From assembly GCA_945874745.1 (NCBI GenBank), contig CAMCIN010000010.1:1-33397 (forward strand): a stretch of 33,397 nt of DNA, given 5' to 3'. Origin of the DNA: Akkermansia muciniphila. Its GTDB lineage: Bacteria; Verrucomicrobiota; Verrucomicrobiia; Chthoniobacterales; Chthoniobacteraceae. The first letter of the stretch is position 1. Every line of letters starts with the position of its first letter. Made by a program: the position numbers and the translations under genes. Shown here one piece after another: positions 1 through 7,317 of the stretch. The notes under the pieces were generated by a model that worked only from the letters and a program-made list of their open reading frames with translations, was not told the origin of the DNA and did not search any database.

Positions 1-210
1 AAGGAGATTCCAAAGCAGGATGTCCGCCGGATTCTGCAGAGGATTGACGCCCTCAGGGATGAGCCGCGCCCACAGGGAAGCGTGAAACTGTCAGGCAAGG
101 AATACTACCGAGTTCGTCAGGGAAATTACCGGATCATCTACGAGATTCAGGACTCTCAGCTGGTGGTCATCGTGATCAAGGTGGGACACAGGCGCGAGGT
201 TTACAGGTAA
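1..210 (+). CDS. RelE/ParE-family toxin, 3' part only
   Basis: The frame is open from base 1 and stops at TAA 208-210, giving 69 residues of what is normally an 85-95 residue protein, so the start lies outside the window. The visible part has the RelE/ParE fold signature: a basic helix (DVRRILQRIDAL), then the strand pattern YYRVRQGNYRIIYEI, then VIKVGHRREVYR at the C-terminus. Family members are mRNA interferases or gyrase poisons, normally encoded directly after a small antitoxin gene. That partner would be to the left and cannot be seen. The R-G-x-Y-R-I-x-Y and VGHRR-x-VY elements match the RelE-like branch, but which target it hits cannot be told from this fragment. Confidence 0.9.
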   Translation, partial: KEIPKQDVRRILQRIDALRDEPRPQGSVKLSGKEYYRVRQGNYRIIYEIQDSQLVVIVIKVGHRREVYR

Positions 211-241
211 ACGTCCAGCCCGGTCCGTGGCTGCCCACGAC

Positions 242-592
242 TTATACCAACTCTCAATGATAATCGGAGTGTTTCCGCCCCGAAGGGGCAGGCCACTCGC
301 AGCCCATGGCAACGCCGTGGGGTTAATCCGTTTTAAAACATTAAGCCCTGCAAGGGCGCCCCATGAGGATGTTACTCTTTGGGAGGGATCGGGCATGTTA
401 GGGTGCCCTTTCAGGACGGATTCTTTTTTGGGGACAGTTTTCCCATGGCGTTGCCATGGGCTGGAAGAAAAGTGCCCCTTACGGGGCGTCAGACTTGGCG
501 AAAATCCGCGCCGGTTTTCTGCACAAGGCGTAACGATTGCTTCACGGGGTACAGATCGCTAAGAGTCTAGAAAACTCAGATAAGTGGTATTA
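242..592. repeat. Composite inverted-repeat element with internal palindromes (REP/MITE-like)
   Basis: The 556-bp gap between the toxin and amylase genes holds no convincing gene. Arms at 300-321 and 442-463 are inverted copies of each other over 22 nt with one mismatch. Each arm is flanked on the outside by a GC palindrome (gccccgaaggggc at 277-289; gccccttacggggc at 474-487). A further palindrome is at 345-357 (gccctgcaagggc), with a degraded counterpart near 400-417. The outermost sequences TTATACCA (242-249) and TGGTATTA (585-592) are inverted with 7 of 8 matches and may mark the ends. This looks like two diverged copies of one repetitive extragenic palindrome set head to head. Mobility and the exact ends are inference. 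Confidence 0.7.
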
Positions 593-627
593 GCCTTGAA
601 ACTGAGGCAGGAAGCGGACAAGGCGGT

Positions 628-733
628 GTTACGGGACGTAACCCGGTTGGGCGTCCCAATTTCGCAACCGCAGACTGGCAACTCCCGGCACCCAGGAGTC
701 TGAGATGGCGCAACGCGATGGGTTCGGTGCGTT
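628..733. other. Cluster of hairpins downstream of the GH13 gene
   Basis: Several stem-loops lie just beyond the minus-strand stop at 767: 628-632/638-642, 633-638/652-657, 671-676/697-702 (alternative pairing 681-685/695-699) and 712-716/729-733. Some are mutually exclusive. None is followed by a clear U-tract on the minus strand, so a simple intrinsic terminator is not supported. They may mark the 3' end of the amylase transcript. Confidence 0.3.
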
Positions 734-766
734 ACAAATCCACAAGCCCCTGCCCGGTCTGCCCCG

Positions 767-2260
767 TCAGGCGCCGGCGCGCCGGACCGAGAACAGGCGC
801 GCGCCGCGGGCCTCCAGGTCCAGATACAGACCCGTGGAGGCAAGCTCGGTGCCGTCCCGTTCCCAGCGCTCCTCGCCAAGGCGGTCTGACAGAACCCACT
901 GGCGGCCGGCAAGGCCCCTGGCCGTGAGCCGCACCCGGCACTGCGCGCGGTGGGGGGCGAGGTTCACCACCACCAGGTCAAATGCGTCCTCCGCTCCCGG
1001 GCGCTGCCACTGGATGACGTTGAGGCACTGCGAGGTCGGGTTTTCCTCCCAGGCGCGGCCGGGTAACAGCAGGGCATACTCCCCGCGCCCCACACCGCTC
1101 TGTTTGAACGCCGGCAAAAGCGCGCCGTACAACTGGGAGACCGCCGCATCCAGCGGTTCCTCCGCGCGGCGCGCCAACTGCACGCGGGCGAAACGGCGCA
1201 GCCCTTCAAACTGGCCGTCGTGCAGAAACCGCATCCCCGGCAACCCCAGCGCCAGCACGGCGGCCGCCCGGTGCAGCTCCAGTCCGACGCTCCCGGCGAT
1301 GCGCGGCTCGTCGTGGTTTTCCAAAAAGTGGGCGCGGTGCGCGTTGGCGGCGCCCAGTCCAAGCAGGTGAGGCTGCATGTCCCAGGGGCGGTCGTGTTCG
1401 ACAAAATCGTACATCTTCTTGTCGTAGGCGTAGTCGAAACCCAGTTCGCAGAGGCGCCCCTCCAAGTCCCAGTACGCCTCGGCCAAAAACAAGAAGTCAG
1501 GCCGGGCTGCCTTCACCCGCGCCGTGGCGGCTTGCCAAAACTCCCCCCGGGCCGGTTCGAACTCGGCCGGCACATGCTGCCAGGTGCGGTGGAGCACCTC
1601 CTCGAGCACCAGCATCGCCATGTCGCACCGGACCCCGTCGCATTTTTCGGCAATGCCCTCGAGCAGGCCGGCCATCGCCTCACGGGTTTCGGGGCGCCGG
1701 TAGTCGAGCTGCACCGTGTCGGTCCAGCCGGGAAAGTAGGGGTCCTTGCCGTGGGCCAAAAAACGCGGGCCGGAGGCGGTTTCCACCGGAAAGGAGTCCG
1801 GGAAGGGGTGCGTCTGGCCGACGAAATATTCGGGATGGGTCCGGACCCATGCGTGGTCCAGCCCCAGATGGTTGGGGACAAAGTCCAACACCAGCCGGAT
1901 ACCAAACGCTGCCAGACGCTTGCGGAGCCGGGCCAGCGCGGCGTCCCCGCCGAGAAGGGGTGCCACCTCGAGGGCGGCGACCGCATAGGGCGACCCCAGG
2001 ACGTCCGCCTCGGTCCAGCCGGGCAGGGCGTTGCCGTATTCCCGGCGCAGGTCCGCGTGCTCCAGGGCCTGGGCCCGGGACTTGGGTCCGGTCGGCCAGA
2101 CGCCCATCAGCCAGAGGTGGGTGAACCCCTTCTCCGCAAGCGCCTCCAGTTCCGCCTCGGGCACCGACCCCAAATCCAGCGTCTGCTGGTCCGCGTATTT
2201 TTGACGCAGGGCGGAGATCCAGTGCCGGGCGTTGATCTCGTACAAAAGGGGATGGTCCAT
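767..2260 (-). CDS. GH13 alpha-amylase-family glycoside hydrolase
   Basis: A 497-residue cytoplasmic protein (no signal peptide) with the (beta/alpha)8-barrel motifs of GH13 in order: region I DFVPNH (residues 126-131), region II GVRCD (209-213, nucleophile Asp213), region III FLAEAYWD (general acid Glu261) and region IV ENHDEP (314-319, stabiliser Asp317). A C-terminal beta-sandwich-like part follows from about residue 410. Enzymes of this family hydrolyse or rearrange alpha-1,4/1,6-glucans by a retaining mechanism. All catalytic residues are present, so it should be active. It is divergently transcribed from the GH63-like gene across a 170-bp gap, which suggests joint use in storage-glucan or alpha-glucoside metabolism. 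The exact specificity is not visible. The ATG at 2258-2260 begins a typical barrel N-terminus (LLYEIN) and lacks a clear Shine-Dalgarno site. Confidence 0.92.
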   Translation of the reverse strand: MDHPLLYEINARHWISALRQKYADQQTLDLGSVPEAELEALAEKGFTHLWLMGVWPTGPKSRAQALEHADLRREYGNALPGWTEADVLGSPYAVAALEVAPLLGGDAALARLRKRLAAFGIRLVLDFVPNHLGLDHAWVRTHPEYFVGQTHPFPDSFPVETASGPRFLAHGKDPYFPGWTDTVQLDYRRPETREAMAGLLEGIAEKCDGVRCDMAMLVLEEVLHRTWQHVPAEFEPARGEFWQAATARVKAARPDFLFLAEAYWDLEGRLCELGFDYAYDKKMYDFVEHDRPWDMQPHLLGLGAANAHRAHFLENHDEPRIAGSVGLELHRAAAVLALGLPGMRFLHDGQFEGLRRFARVQLARRAEEPLDAAVSQLYGALLPAFKQSGVGRGEYALLLPGRAWEENPTSQCLNVIQWQRPGAEDAFDLVVVNLAPHRAQCRVRLTARGLAGRQWVLSDRLGEERWERDGTELASTGLYLDLEARGARLFSVRRAGA

Positions 2261-2413
2261 CAGGCGGGCCTATCAGTGGAGCCCTTGCGGCTCAAGCAGC
2301 GAAGCGCGGACCGGGGCGTTCGGGAGCCGTCGGACAGGCGGTTGCAAACAAGGCATGGGGTTGGAAACAGCCAAACAAAGGGCCCCTAACGGTTTCCTAT
2401 CTGATAAAACACC

Positions 2414-2422
2414 TGATATAGA
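2414..2422 (+). promoter_or_regulatory. Possible extended -10 promoter for the GH63-like gene
   Basis: TGATATAGA fits an extended -10 (TGnTATAAT) and ends 8 nt before the ATG at 2431. It overlaps an inverted repeat (CTATCT 2397-2402 / AGATAG 2420-2425) and a direct repeat of CTGATA (2401-2406 and 2413-2418). No good -35 and no ribosome binding site are seen, so the transcript could start at or next to the start codon. The repeats could be an operator. Confidence 0.4.
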
Positions 2423-2430
2423 TAGCGGGA

Positions 2431-5130
2431 ATGGAGCGGGAAATCGAACGGCTCACCGAGGCGAAGGACGGTTCGAAGCACTGGCGCCGCTGGGGACCCT
2501 TCCTCAGCGAACGCCAGTGGGGGACCGTGCGCGAGGACTATTCCGACCACGGCAACAGCTGGGACTCGTTCCCGCATGACCACGCCCGGCGCCGGGCCTA
2601 TCGGTGGGGGGAGGACGGCCTGCAAGGGTGGACGGACCGGCAGTGCCGGCTGTGTTTCGCCCCGGCGCTCTGGAACACGAACGACACCATCCTCAAGGAG
2701 CGGCTCTTCGGCCTCAACGGGCACGAAGGCAACCACGGGGAGGACGTGAAGGAGTGTTACTACTATCTGGACTCCACTCCGACGCATTCCTACACCAAGG
2801 CACTCTACAAGTACCCGCAGGGCAAGTACCCCTACACCGAGTTGCGACTCGAAAACCAACGCCTCGGAAGGCTCGGGCCCGAGCTGGAACTGGCCGACAT
2901 GGGGATGTTCGACGAGGGCCGCTACTTTGACGTTTTGCAGGAGGTCGCCAAGCGCACGCCGGAGGACCTGCTTTGGCAGATCACCGTCACCAACCACGGG
3001 CCGGAGGCCGCGCCGCTCCACGTACTGCCCACCCTCTGGCTGCGAAACGTTTGGAGCTGGGAGAACAACCGGGAATCGCCGCTTACCATGCCCGGGATCA
3101 CCGGGGCCGACGGCCACCTCGTCGCGCAGCACGAAACCCTCGGGCAGTACGAATTCTATGCGGACTCCCCGGACGCCGCCTCCGCGCCGGCCTGGTTGTT
3201 CACCAACAACGACACCAACCTCCACAGTTTTTCGGGCGCGGAAAACCCCGTGCCCTATGTAAAGGACGCGTTCCACCGGCATATCATCCACGGGGAGAAG
3301 GGGGCGGTGTCGCCGGAGCCGCAGGGCACCAAGGCGGCGGCGCATTTCAAGTTCATGGTGCCGGCGGGGGGGAGCGTGAGGGTGCGGTGCCGCCTGGTGC
3401 TCCAGAGCGAGTGCCATCTGGTGCGGGGCCTCGAGGGGTTTGAGGAGGTCTTCGCGCAGCGCATTGCCGAGAGCGAAGCGTTCTACGCGAGCGTGATTCC
3501 CGAGGGGATCACCCCGGAGGAGCGCATGATCTGCCGACAGGGGTACGCAGGCCTGCTTTGGACCAAGCAGTTCTTCTACTACGTCGTCGAGGACTGGCTC
3601 AAATGCGACAAGGCCGCCCCCCCGCCCGAATTCCGGCTGAAGGGGCGCAACGCGGACTGGCCCAACTTTTTCGCCAAGGACATCCTCTCGATGCCGGACA
3701 AGTGGGAGTACCCGTGGTTTGCGGCGTGGGACACGGCGTTTCACATGCTGCCCTTTGCGGCGGTGGATCCGGACTTTGCCAAGGACCAGCTCCTGTTGCT
3801 GTTGCGCGAGTGGTACATGCACCCCAACGGGCAGCTGCCCGCCTACGAGTGGAACTTTTCGGATGTGAACCCTCCGGTGCACGCCTGGGCGGTGTGGCGG
3901 GTGTACAAGATTTCGGACAGAAAGGGCAGCCGCGACCTGTTCTTCCTGGAACGCGCCTTCCAAAAACTGCTGCTCAACTTCACCTGGTGGGTCAACCGCA
4001 AGGACGTCGAGGGACGCCATGTGTTCGGCGGCGGCTTCCTCGGGCTCGACAACATCGGGGTGTTTGACCGCTCCCAGCCCCTGCCCGGCGGCGGCCGCCT
4101 CAACCAGGCGGACGGCACCGCATGGATGGCCTCCTACTGCCTGACAATGCTCTCCATCTCGCTGGAACTGGCGCTGGAAAAGCCGGTTTACGAAGACATC
4201 GCCTCGAAGTTTTTCGAGCATTTCGTCAACATCTGCGACGCCATCAACGCGCTGGGCGGCACAGGCCTGTGGGACAGCACCGACGGGTTTTACTACGACC
4301 AGCTGATCATCAACCACAGGGAGCCCATCCCTCTGCGGATCCGTTCCCTAGTGGGGCTCCTGCCCATGTGCGCGGTCAATGTGCTCAAGCAAAAGACCAT
4401 CGACGCCCTGCCGAATTTCCGCAAACGCATGGACTGGTTTCTGGTCAACCGGCCCGACCTGCTCAAGTACATCACCGTCCGGCGCGCGACGGGGAAGAAC
4501 CCGGGGCGCTGTCTGCTGGCCATTCCGAGTGAAGCGCGCCTGCGCAGGAGTCTGGAGTACATGTTGGACGAGAAGGAGTTTCTCTCCAACTTTGGGATCC
4601 GCTCCCTCAGCAAGGCGCATGATGAAACCCCCTTCACCTTCCTGCACGAGGGCCAGAGGCACGAGGTGGCCTACGCCCCGGGGGAGGCCACGACCGAGAT
4701 GTTCGGAGGCAACTCCAACTGGCGGGGGCCGATCTGGTTTCCGATCAACTTTCTCATCATCGAGGCCCTCGAACGGTACGCCTACTTCTACGGGGACACC
4801 TTCACCATCGAGCACCCGACGGGCTCCGGCAGGATGGCGACCCTCCGGGAGATTGCCCTGGACCTGTGCGACCGACTGGTCTCGCTGCTGACCCCCGACG
4901 AGGCGGGGTACCGGCCCTGTTTTGGCGCGGCAAAACGCTACACCGACGCGCCCGACTGGAAGGACCTGCTTTTGTTCCACGAATATTTCCACGCGGAAAC
5001 CGGCGAGGGCATCGGCGCCTCGCACCAGACGGGCTGGACTTCGCTCATCGTCAGCCTGGTGCGGGACCGCCGCGAATCTCTCCTGCGGGGCGCCCTTTCC
5101 GGAGAGCAACCGCCAACCGACGCGCCCTGA
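2431..5130 (+). CDS. GH63-like glucosidase (MGH1-like glycoside hydrolase)
   Basis: An 899-residue cytoplasmic protein with the organisation of bacterial GH63 'glucosidases': an N-terminal beta-sandwich domain (about 1-370, containing WGTVREDYS and GNSWDSFPHDHARRRAYRWGE in separate short blocks) and a C-terminal (alpha/alpha)6 barrel. Barrel landmarks include AAWDTAFH (Asp434), PAYEWNFSDVNPP (470-482) and GGNSNWRGPIWFP (759-771), the family's strongest signature. The acidic residues in these blocks are the candidate acid and base. GH63 enzymes are inverting alpha-glucosidases and include mannosylglycerate/glucosylglycerate hydrolases and YgjK-type enzymes; the substrate here cannot be assigned. 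The absence of a signal peptide and the divergent GH13 neighbour suggest intracellular alpha-glucoside turnover. Two long reverse-strand frames overlapping it are shadows of its GC-rich codons. Confidence 0.9.
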   Translation: MEREIERLTEAKDGSKHWRRWGPFLSERQWGTVREDYSDHGNSWDSFPHDHARRRAYRWGEDGLQGWTDRQCRLCFAPALWNTNDTILKERLFGLNGHEGNHGEDVKECYYYLDSTPTHSYTKALYKYPQGKYPYTELRLENQRLGRLGPELELADMGMFDEGRYFDVLQEVAKRTPEDLLWQITVTNHGPEAAPLHVLPTLWLRNVWSWENNRESPLTMPGITGADGHLVAQHETLGQYEFYADSPDAASAPAWLFTNNDTNLHSFSGAENPVPYVKDAFHRHIIHGEKGAVSPEPQGTKAAAHFKFMVPAGGSVRVRCRLVLQSECHLVRGLEGFEEVFAQRIAESEAFYASVIPEGITPEERMICRQGYAGLLWTKQFFYYVVEDWLKCDKAAPPPEFRLKGRNADWPNFFAKDILSMPDKWEYPWFAAWDTAFHMLPFAAVDPDFAKDQLLLLLREWYMHPNGQLPAYEWNFSDVNPPVHAWAVWRVYKISDRKGSRDLFFLERAFQKLLLNFTWWVNRKDVEGRHVFGGGFLGLDNIGVFDRSQPLPGGGRLNQADGTAWMASYCLTMLSISLELALEKPVYEDIASKFFEHFVNICDAINALGGTGLWDSTDGFYYDQLIINHREPIPLRIRSLVGLLPMCAVNVLKQKTIDALPNFRKRMDWFLVNRPDLLKYITVRRATGKNPGRCLLAIPSEARLRRSLEYMLDEKEFLSNFGIRSLSKAHDETPFTFLHEGQRHEVAYAPGEATTEMFGGNSNWRGPIWFPINFLIIEALERYAYFYGDTFTIEHPTGSGRMATLREIALDLCDRLVSLLTPDEAGYRPCFGAAKRYTDAPDWKDLLLFHEYFHAETGEGIGASHQTGWTSLIVSLVRDRRESLLRGALSGEQPPTDAP

Positions 5131-5150
5131 CGCGCGACGGTGTGCCCGGG

Positions 5151-5178
5151 GGGGCGTGCATGGATGCACGAGTGCCCC
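5151..5178 (+). terminator. Possible 3'-end hairpin after the GH63-like gene
   Basis: GGGGC-GTGCAT-GG-ATGCAC-gagt-GCCCC forms a strong stem with a 4-nt bulge, 21 nt after the stop codon. No U-tract follows, so intrinsic termination is uncertain. Confidence 0.3.
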
Positions 5179-5294
5179 GCCACCTCCAACTGGTGAAAAA
5201 TTCAAGGAAGCGTATGCGAACGCCTCGGGAAACTGCAGGTGGCTCGAATGTCTTTCGCGCTGAAGACCGCGCTTCTTCTCTCAATTAAACTTTT

Positions 5295-5384
5295 CATTCA
5301 GAAACAGATCCGCAGATTTTACAGATTCAAAAGATGCGGAAAAACCTTGGAAACATCCTGAATATCTGCGGCATCTGCGGATCC
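5295..5384 (-). repeat. Dispersed repeat, copy R1
   Basis: Intergenic copy of a repeat whose ends are inverted: cagatccgcagat near the left and atctgcggatcc at the right. The left end begins cattcagaaa, as does copy R3. It sits between the convergent 3' ends of the GH63-like gene and accA. The minus-strand label is relative to copies R2, R4 and R5. Confidence 0.7.
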
Positions 5385-5409
5385 CTACCCGCTCCCCCAG
5401 CAGGGCGCC

Positions 5410-6369
5410 TCAAACCAGCGCAAACTCACCCACTTTGCGGAACTTCGCGTAACGGGCTTCCAACATTTCCTCCGTGGGCACTTTGACCAGTTCGTCCAGC
5501 TGCCGGGTGATGGCGTTGCGCAGATTCAGGACCGCCGCAGACTGGTCCTGGTGCGCCCCCCCCATTGGTTCGGGAACGACCCCGTCCACCAGTCCAAGCT
5601 CCTGAAGGTCCATGCCAGTCAACTTGAGGGCCGCAGCCGCCTCGGGGGCGTGCTTGCGGTGCTTCCACAAAATCGCGGCGCAGCCCTCGGGGCTGATCAC
5701 CGAATAGTAGGCGTTCTCAAGCATCAACACCCGGTCGGCCACGCCGATTCCCAGCGCCCCGCCTGAGCCACCCTCGCCGATGACCACGGCCACCGTGGGC
5801 GTGCGCAGCGTCATCATCTCGCGCAGGTTCAGGCCGATGGCCTCTGAAATGTGCCGCTCCTCGGCCCCCACCCCGGGGTACGCACCTGGGGTGTCGATGA
5901 GCGAAACAAAGGGGAGCCCGAACTTTTCAGCCAGCCGCATCAGGCGCAACGCCTTCCGGTAGCCTTCGGGGTGTGCGCTGCCAAAATTCCGCCTGAGGTT
6001 CTCCTTGGTGTCGCGCCCCTTCTGGTGGCCGATGACGACGCACCGGTGGCGGCCGATCGTCGCAAAGCCCCCAGGCATAGCGGCGTCGTCACTGAAAAGC
6101 CGGTCCCCGTGCAGCTCCAAAAAGTTCCCGAAGGAAAGCTGCATGTAATCAAGTGCGAAAGGGCGCGCGGGATGGCGCGCGATCTGCACCCGCTGCCAGG
6201 CCGTCAAATTCGAGTAGGTCTCCAGCCGGGTCTGCTCGAGCTTTTGCTCCATCCGGCGGACCTCGGCCTCGAGGTTGATGTCGCTCGCGGCGGAGCTGTT
6301 CCGGAGGTCGGCCAGTTTGGCCTCCAATTCCAGGACCGGTTTTTCAAACTCGAGTGGCTGCAGTTTCAT
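5410..6369 (-). CDS. accA: Acetyl-CoA carboxylase carboxyltransferase subunit alpha
   Basis: Starting at ATG 6367-6369 gives 319 residues, the classic AccA length and N-terminus (MKLQPLEFEKPVLELEAKL). The open frame extends further upstream but overlaps the previous gene and has no AccA-like content. AccA forms the alpha2beta2 carboxyltransferase with AccD and moves the carboxyl group from carboxybiotin to acetyl-CoA, making malonyl-CoA for fatty acid synthesis in the cytoplasm. Signatures: coiled-coil-like N-terminal helices (10-60), GNFLELHGDR (81-90), IDTPGAYPGVGAEER (158-172), GEGGSGGALGIG (198-209, oxyanion-hole glycines) and SVISPEGCAAILW (223-235). accD is not adjacent in the window. 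It lies 7 nt downstream of the LysM gene's stop with no Shine-Dalgarno site, consistent with translational coupling. Confidence 0.97.
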   Translation of the reverse strand: MKLQPLEFEKPVLELEAKLADLRNSSAASDINLEAEVRRMEQKLEQTRLETYSNLTAWQRVQIARHPARPFALDYMQLSFGNFLELHGDRLFSDDAAMPGGFATIGRHRCVVIGHQKGRDTKENLRRNFGSAHPEGYRKALRLMRLAEKFGLPFVSLIDTPGAYPGVGAEERHISEAIGLNLREMMTLRTPTVAVVIGEGGSGGALGIGVADRVLMLENAYYSVISPEGCAAILWKHRKHAPEAAAALKLTGMDLQELGLVDGVVPEPMGGAHQDQSAAVLNLRNAITRQLDELVKVPTEEMLEARYAKFRKVGEFALV

Positions 6370-6376
6370 GAGGTGG

Positions 6377-7243
6377 TCAGCGTATGGTGACAGCATCGCC
6401 CTTGCGGAGCAATGCGGAGAGCACGCGCACTGCTTCCGGGTCCAGACCGTAGCCAGAGGGAGGCTTGGGGGCGCCCGGACCGCCGTCGGCGTCGTTTTGA
6501 AAAAGGGTGTGCCCGGCTGGTTGAAAAACAATCCACTTGGGCGCTTCCCTGTAGCCTTTCTCCCCAAAACTCAGCCGCTGCCCCTCTCTCCAGGAGGGTT
6601 TGTCCTGTACCTTGACGCTCAGCGCCGGAGTCGCTCCCTTTTTCGCGGGGCCAATCCGCGCGTTACCCAATGTTCCCAAAATGGGAAACTGGCAGAAAAA
6701 AGTGCGGTCCCGCAGCACCACAACCTTGGCCGCAACCCGGTCGATGGTGACTGAGAAGTTTGCATCAGCATGGAAGATGCGCTGGCCGACACGCAGATTC
6801 ACCGTTTCGAGTTGGTTGATTTCAAGGAGCAGTTCCGGCGAGGTTTTGAGCCGGTGCGCCAGTTTGTTGAGCACGTCGCCGGACTTTACAGTGTAGGCGA
6901 GCTTGTCGGGCGAGGCGCGCGGGGAAAGCAGCAGCGCGCTCTGGATCGCCCCCAACCGGTACCTGGCCTCCTCCGCCTTGGACGAGTCCGGGTAGGCATC
7001 GAGAAAGTCGGAGTAGGAGCGGCGGGCCGCAAGAGGGTCGCCTGCCGCCTCCATCTGAAGGCACTTCTGGTACTCGGCCAACGTTGGATCTTGGAGCGCG
7101 GGGGCCGTCCGCGCGGGCGAGTTCTTCTCCTCCTGTAGCTGAATTTCCGGATGGATGTAGAGCTGGTAGGTGTAATAGCCGCCGCCGCCGAACACGGCCA
7201 CAGCCAGCAGCAAGATGAACAAGCCTTTGAGAAATCCAATCAC
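6377..7243 (-). CDS. Membrane-anchored LysM protein with degenerate L,D-transpeptidase-like domain
   Basis: A 288-residue protein starting at GTG 7241-7243, preceded by AAGG at 5-nt spacing. Residues 4-28 form an uncleaved-looking hydrophobic anchor. Residues 53-105 are helical and TPR-like (YQKCLQMEAAGDPLAARRSY). Residues 117-160 are a LysM peptidoglycan-binding motif (YTVKSGDVLNKLA...VGQRIF). Residues 163-288 follow the course of a YkuD (L,D-transpeptidase) domain: VTIDRVAAKVVVL at its start and LDPEAVRVLSALL-KGDAVTI at its end. In active YkuD enzymes the segment before that last helix is S-H-G-C-x-R; here it reads SGYGLD with no Cys, so the catalytic nucleophile is missing. It is most likely an envelope-binding or scaffold protein in the periplasm. 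It lies 74 bp after the conserved unknown gene and is tightly followed by accA. Confidence 0.88.
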   Translation of the reverse strand: MIGFLKGLFILLLAVAVFGGGGYYTYQLYIHPEIQLQEEKNSPARTAPALQDPTLAEYQKCLQMEAAGDPLAARRSYSDFLDAYPDSSKAEEARYRLGAIQSALLLSPRASPDKLAYTVKSGDVLNKLAHRLKTSPELLLEINQLETVNLRVGQRIFHADANFSVTIDRVAAKVVVLRDRTFFCQFPILGTLGNARIGPAKKGATPALSVKVQDKPSWREGQRLSFGEKGYREAPKWIVFQPAGHTLFQNDADGGPGAPKPPSGYGLDPEAVRVLSALLRKGDAVTIR

Positions 7244-7261
7244 AGCCGCCTTACAGACAGG

Positions 7262-7283
7262 TTAAAGCACACTTAAAGCACAC
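7262..7283. repeat. Perfect 11-nt tandem repeat before the LysM-accA genes
   Basis: ttaaagcacac occurs twice without a gap (7262-7272, 7273-7283), 19 nt upstream of the LysM gene's GTG. The period is about one helical turn, so it could be an operator half-site pair or a translation-initiation element; replication slippage is the plain alternative. Confidence 0.6.
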
Positions 7284-7317
7284 TCATAGGGCAGGTGAAA
7301 CACGGAGCCAGCCCACC

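Noticed and set aside
227-562. Short plus-strand frames inside the inverted-repeat element
   Set aside because: Their sequence is dictated by the palindromes (RRGRP, AHGNA); such frames are a usual by-product of these repeats.
1220-2389. 389-codon plus-strand frame opposite the GH13 gene
   Set aside because: Antisense to the conserved GH13 barrel; no domain signature and a composition typical of a reverse-strand shadow.
2386-4317. 643-codon minus-strand frame opposite the GH63-like gene
   Set aside because: It covers intact GH63 motifs on the other strand and shows low-complexity Val/Pro/Glu-rich composition. Shadow frame.
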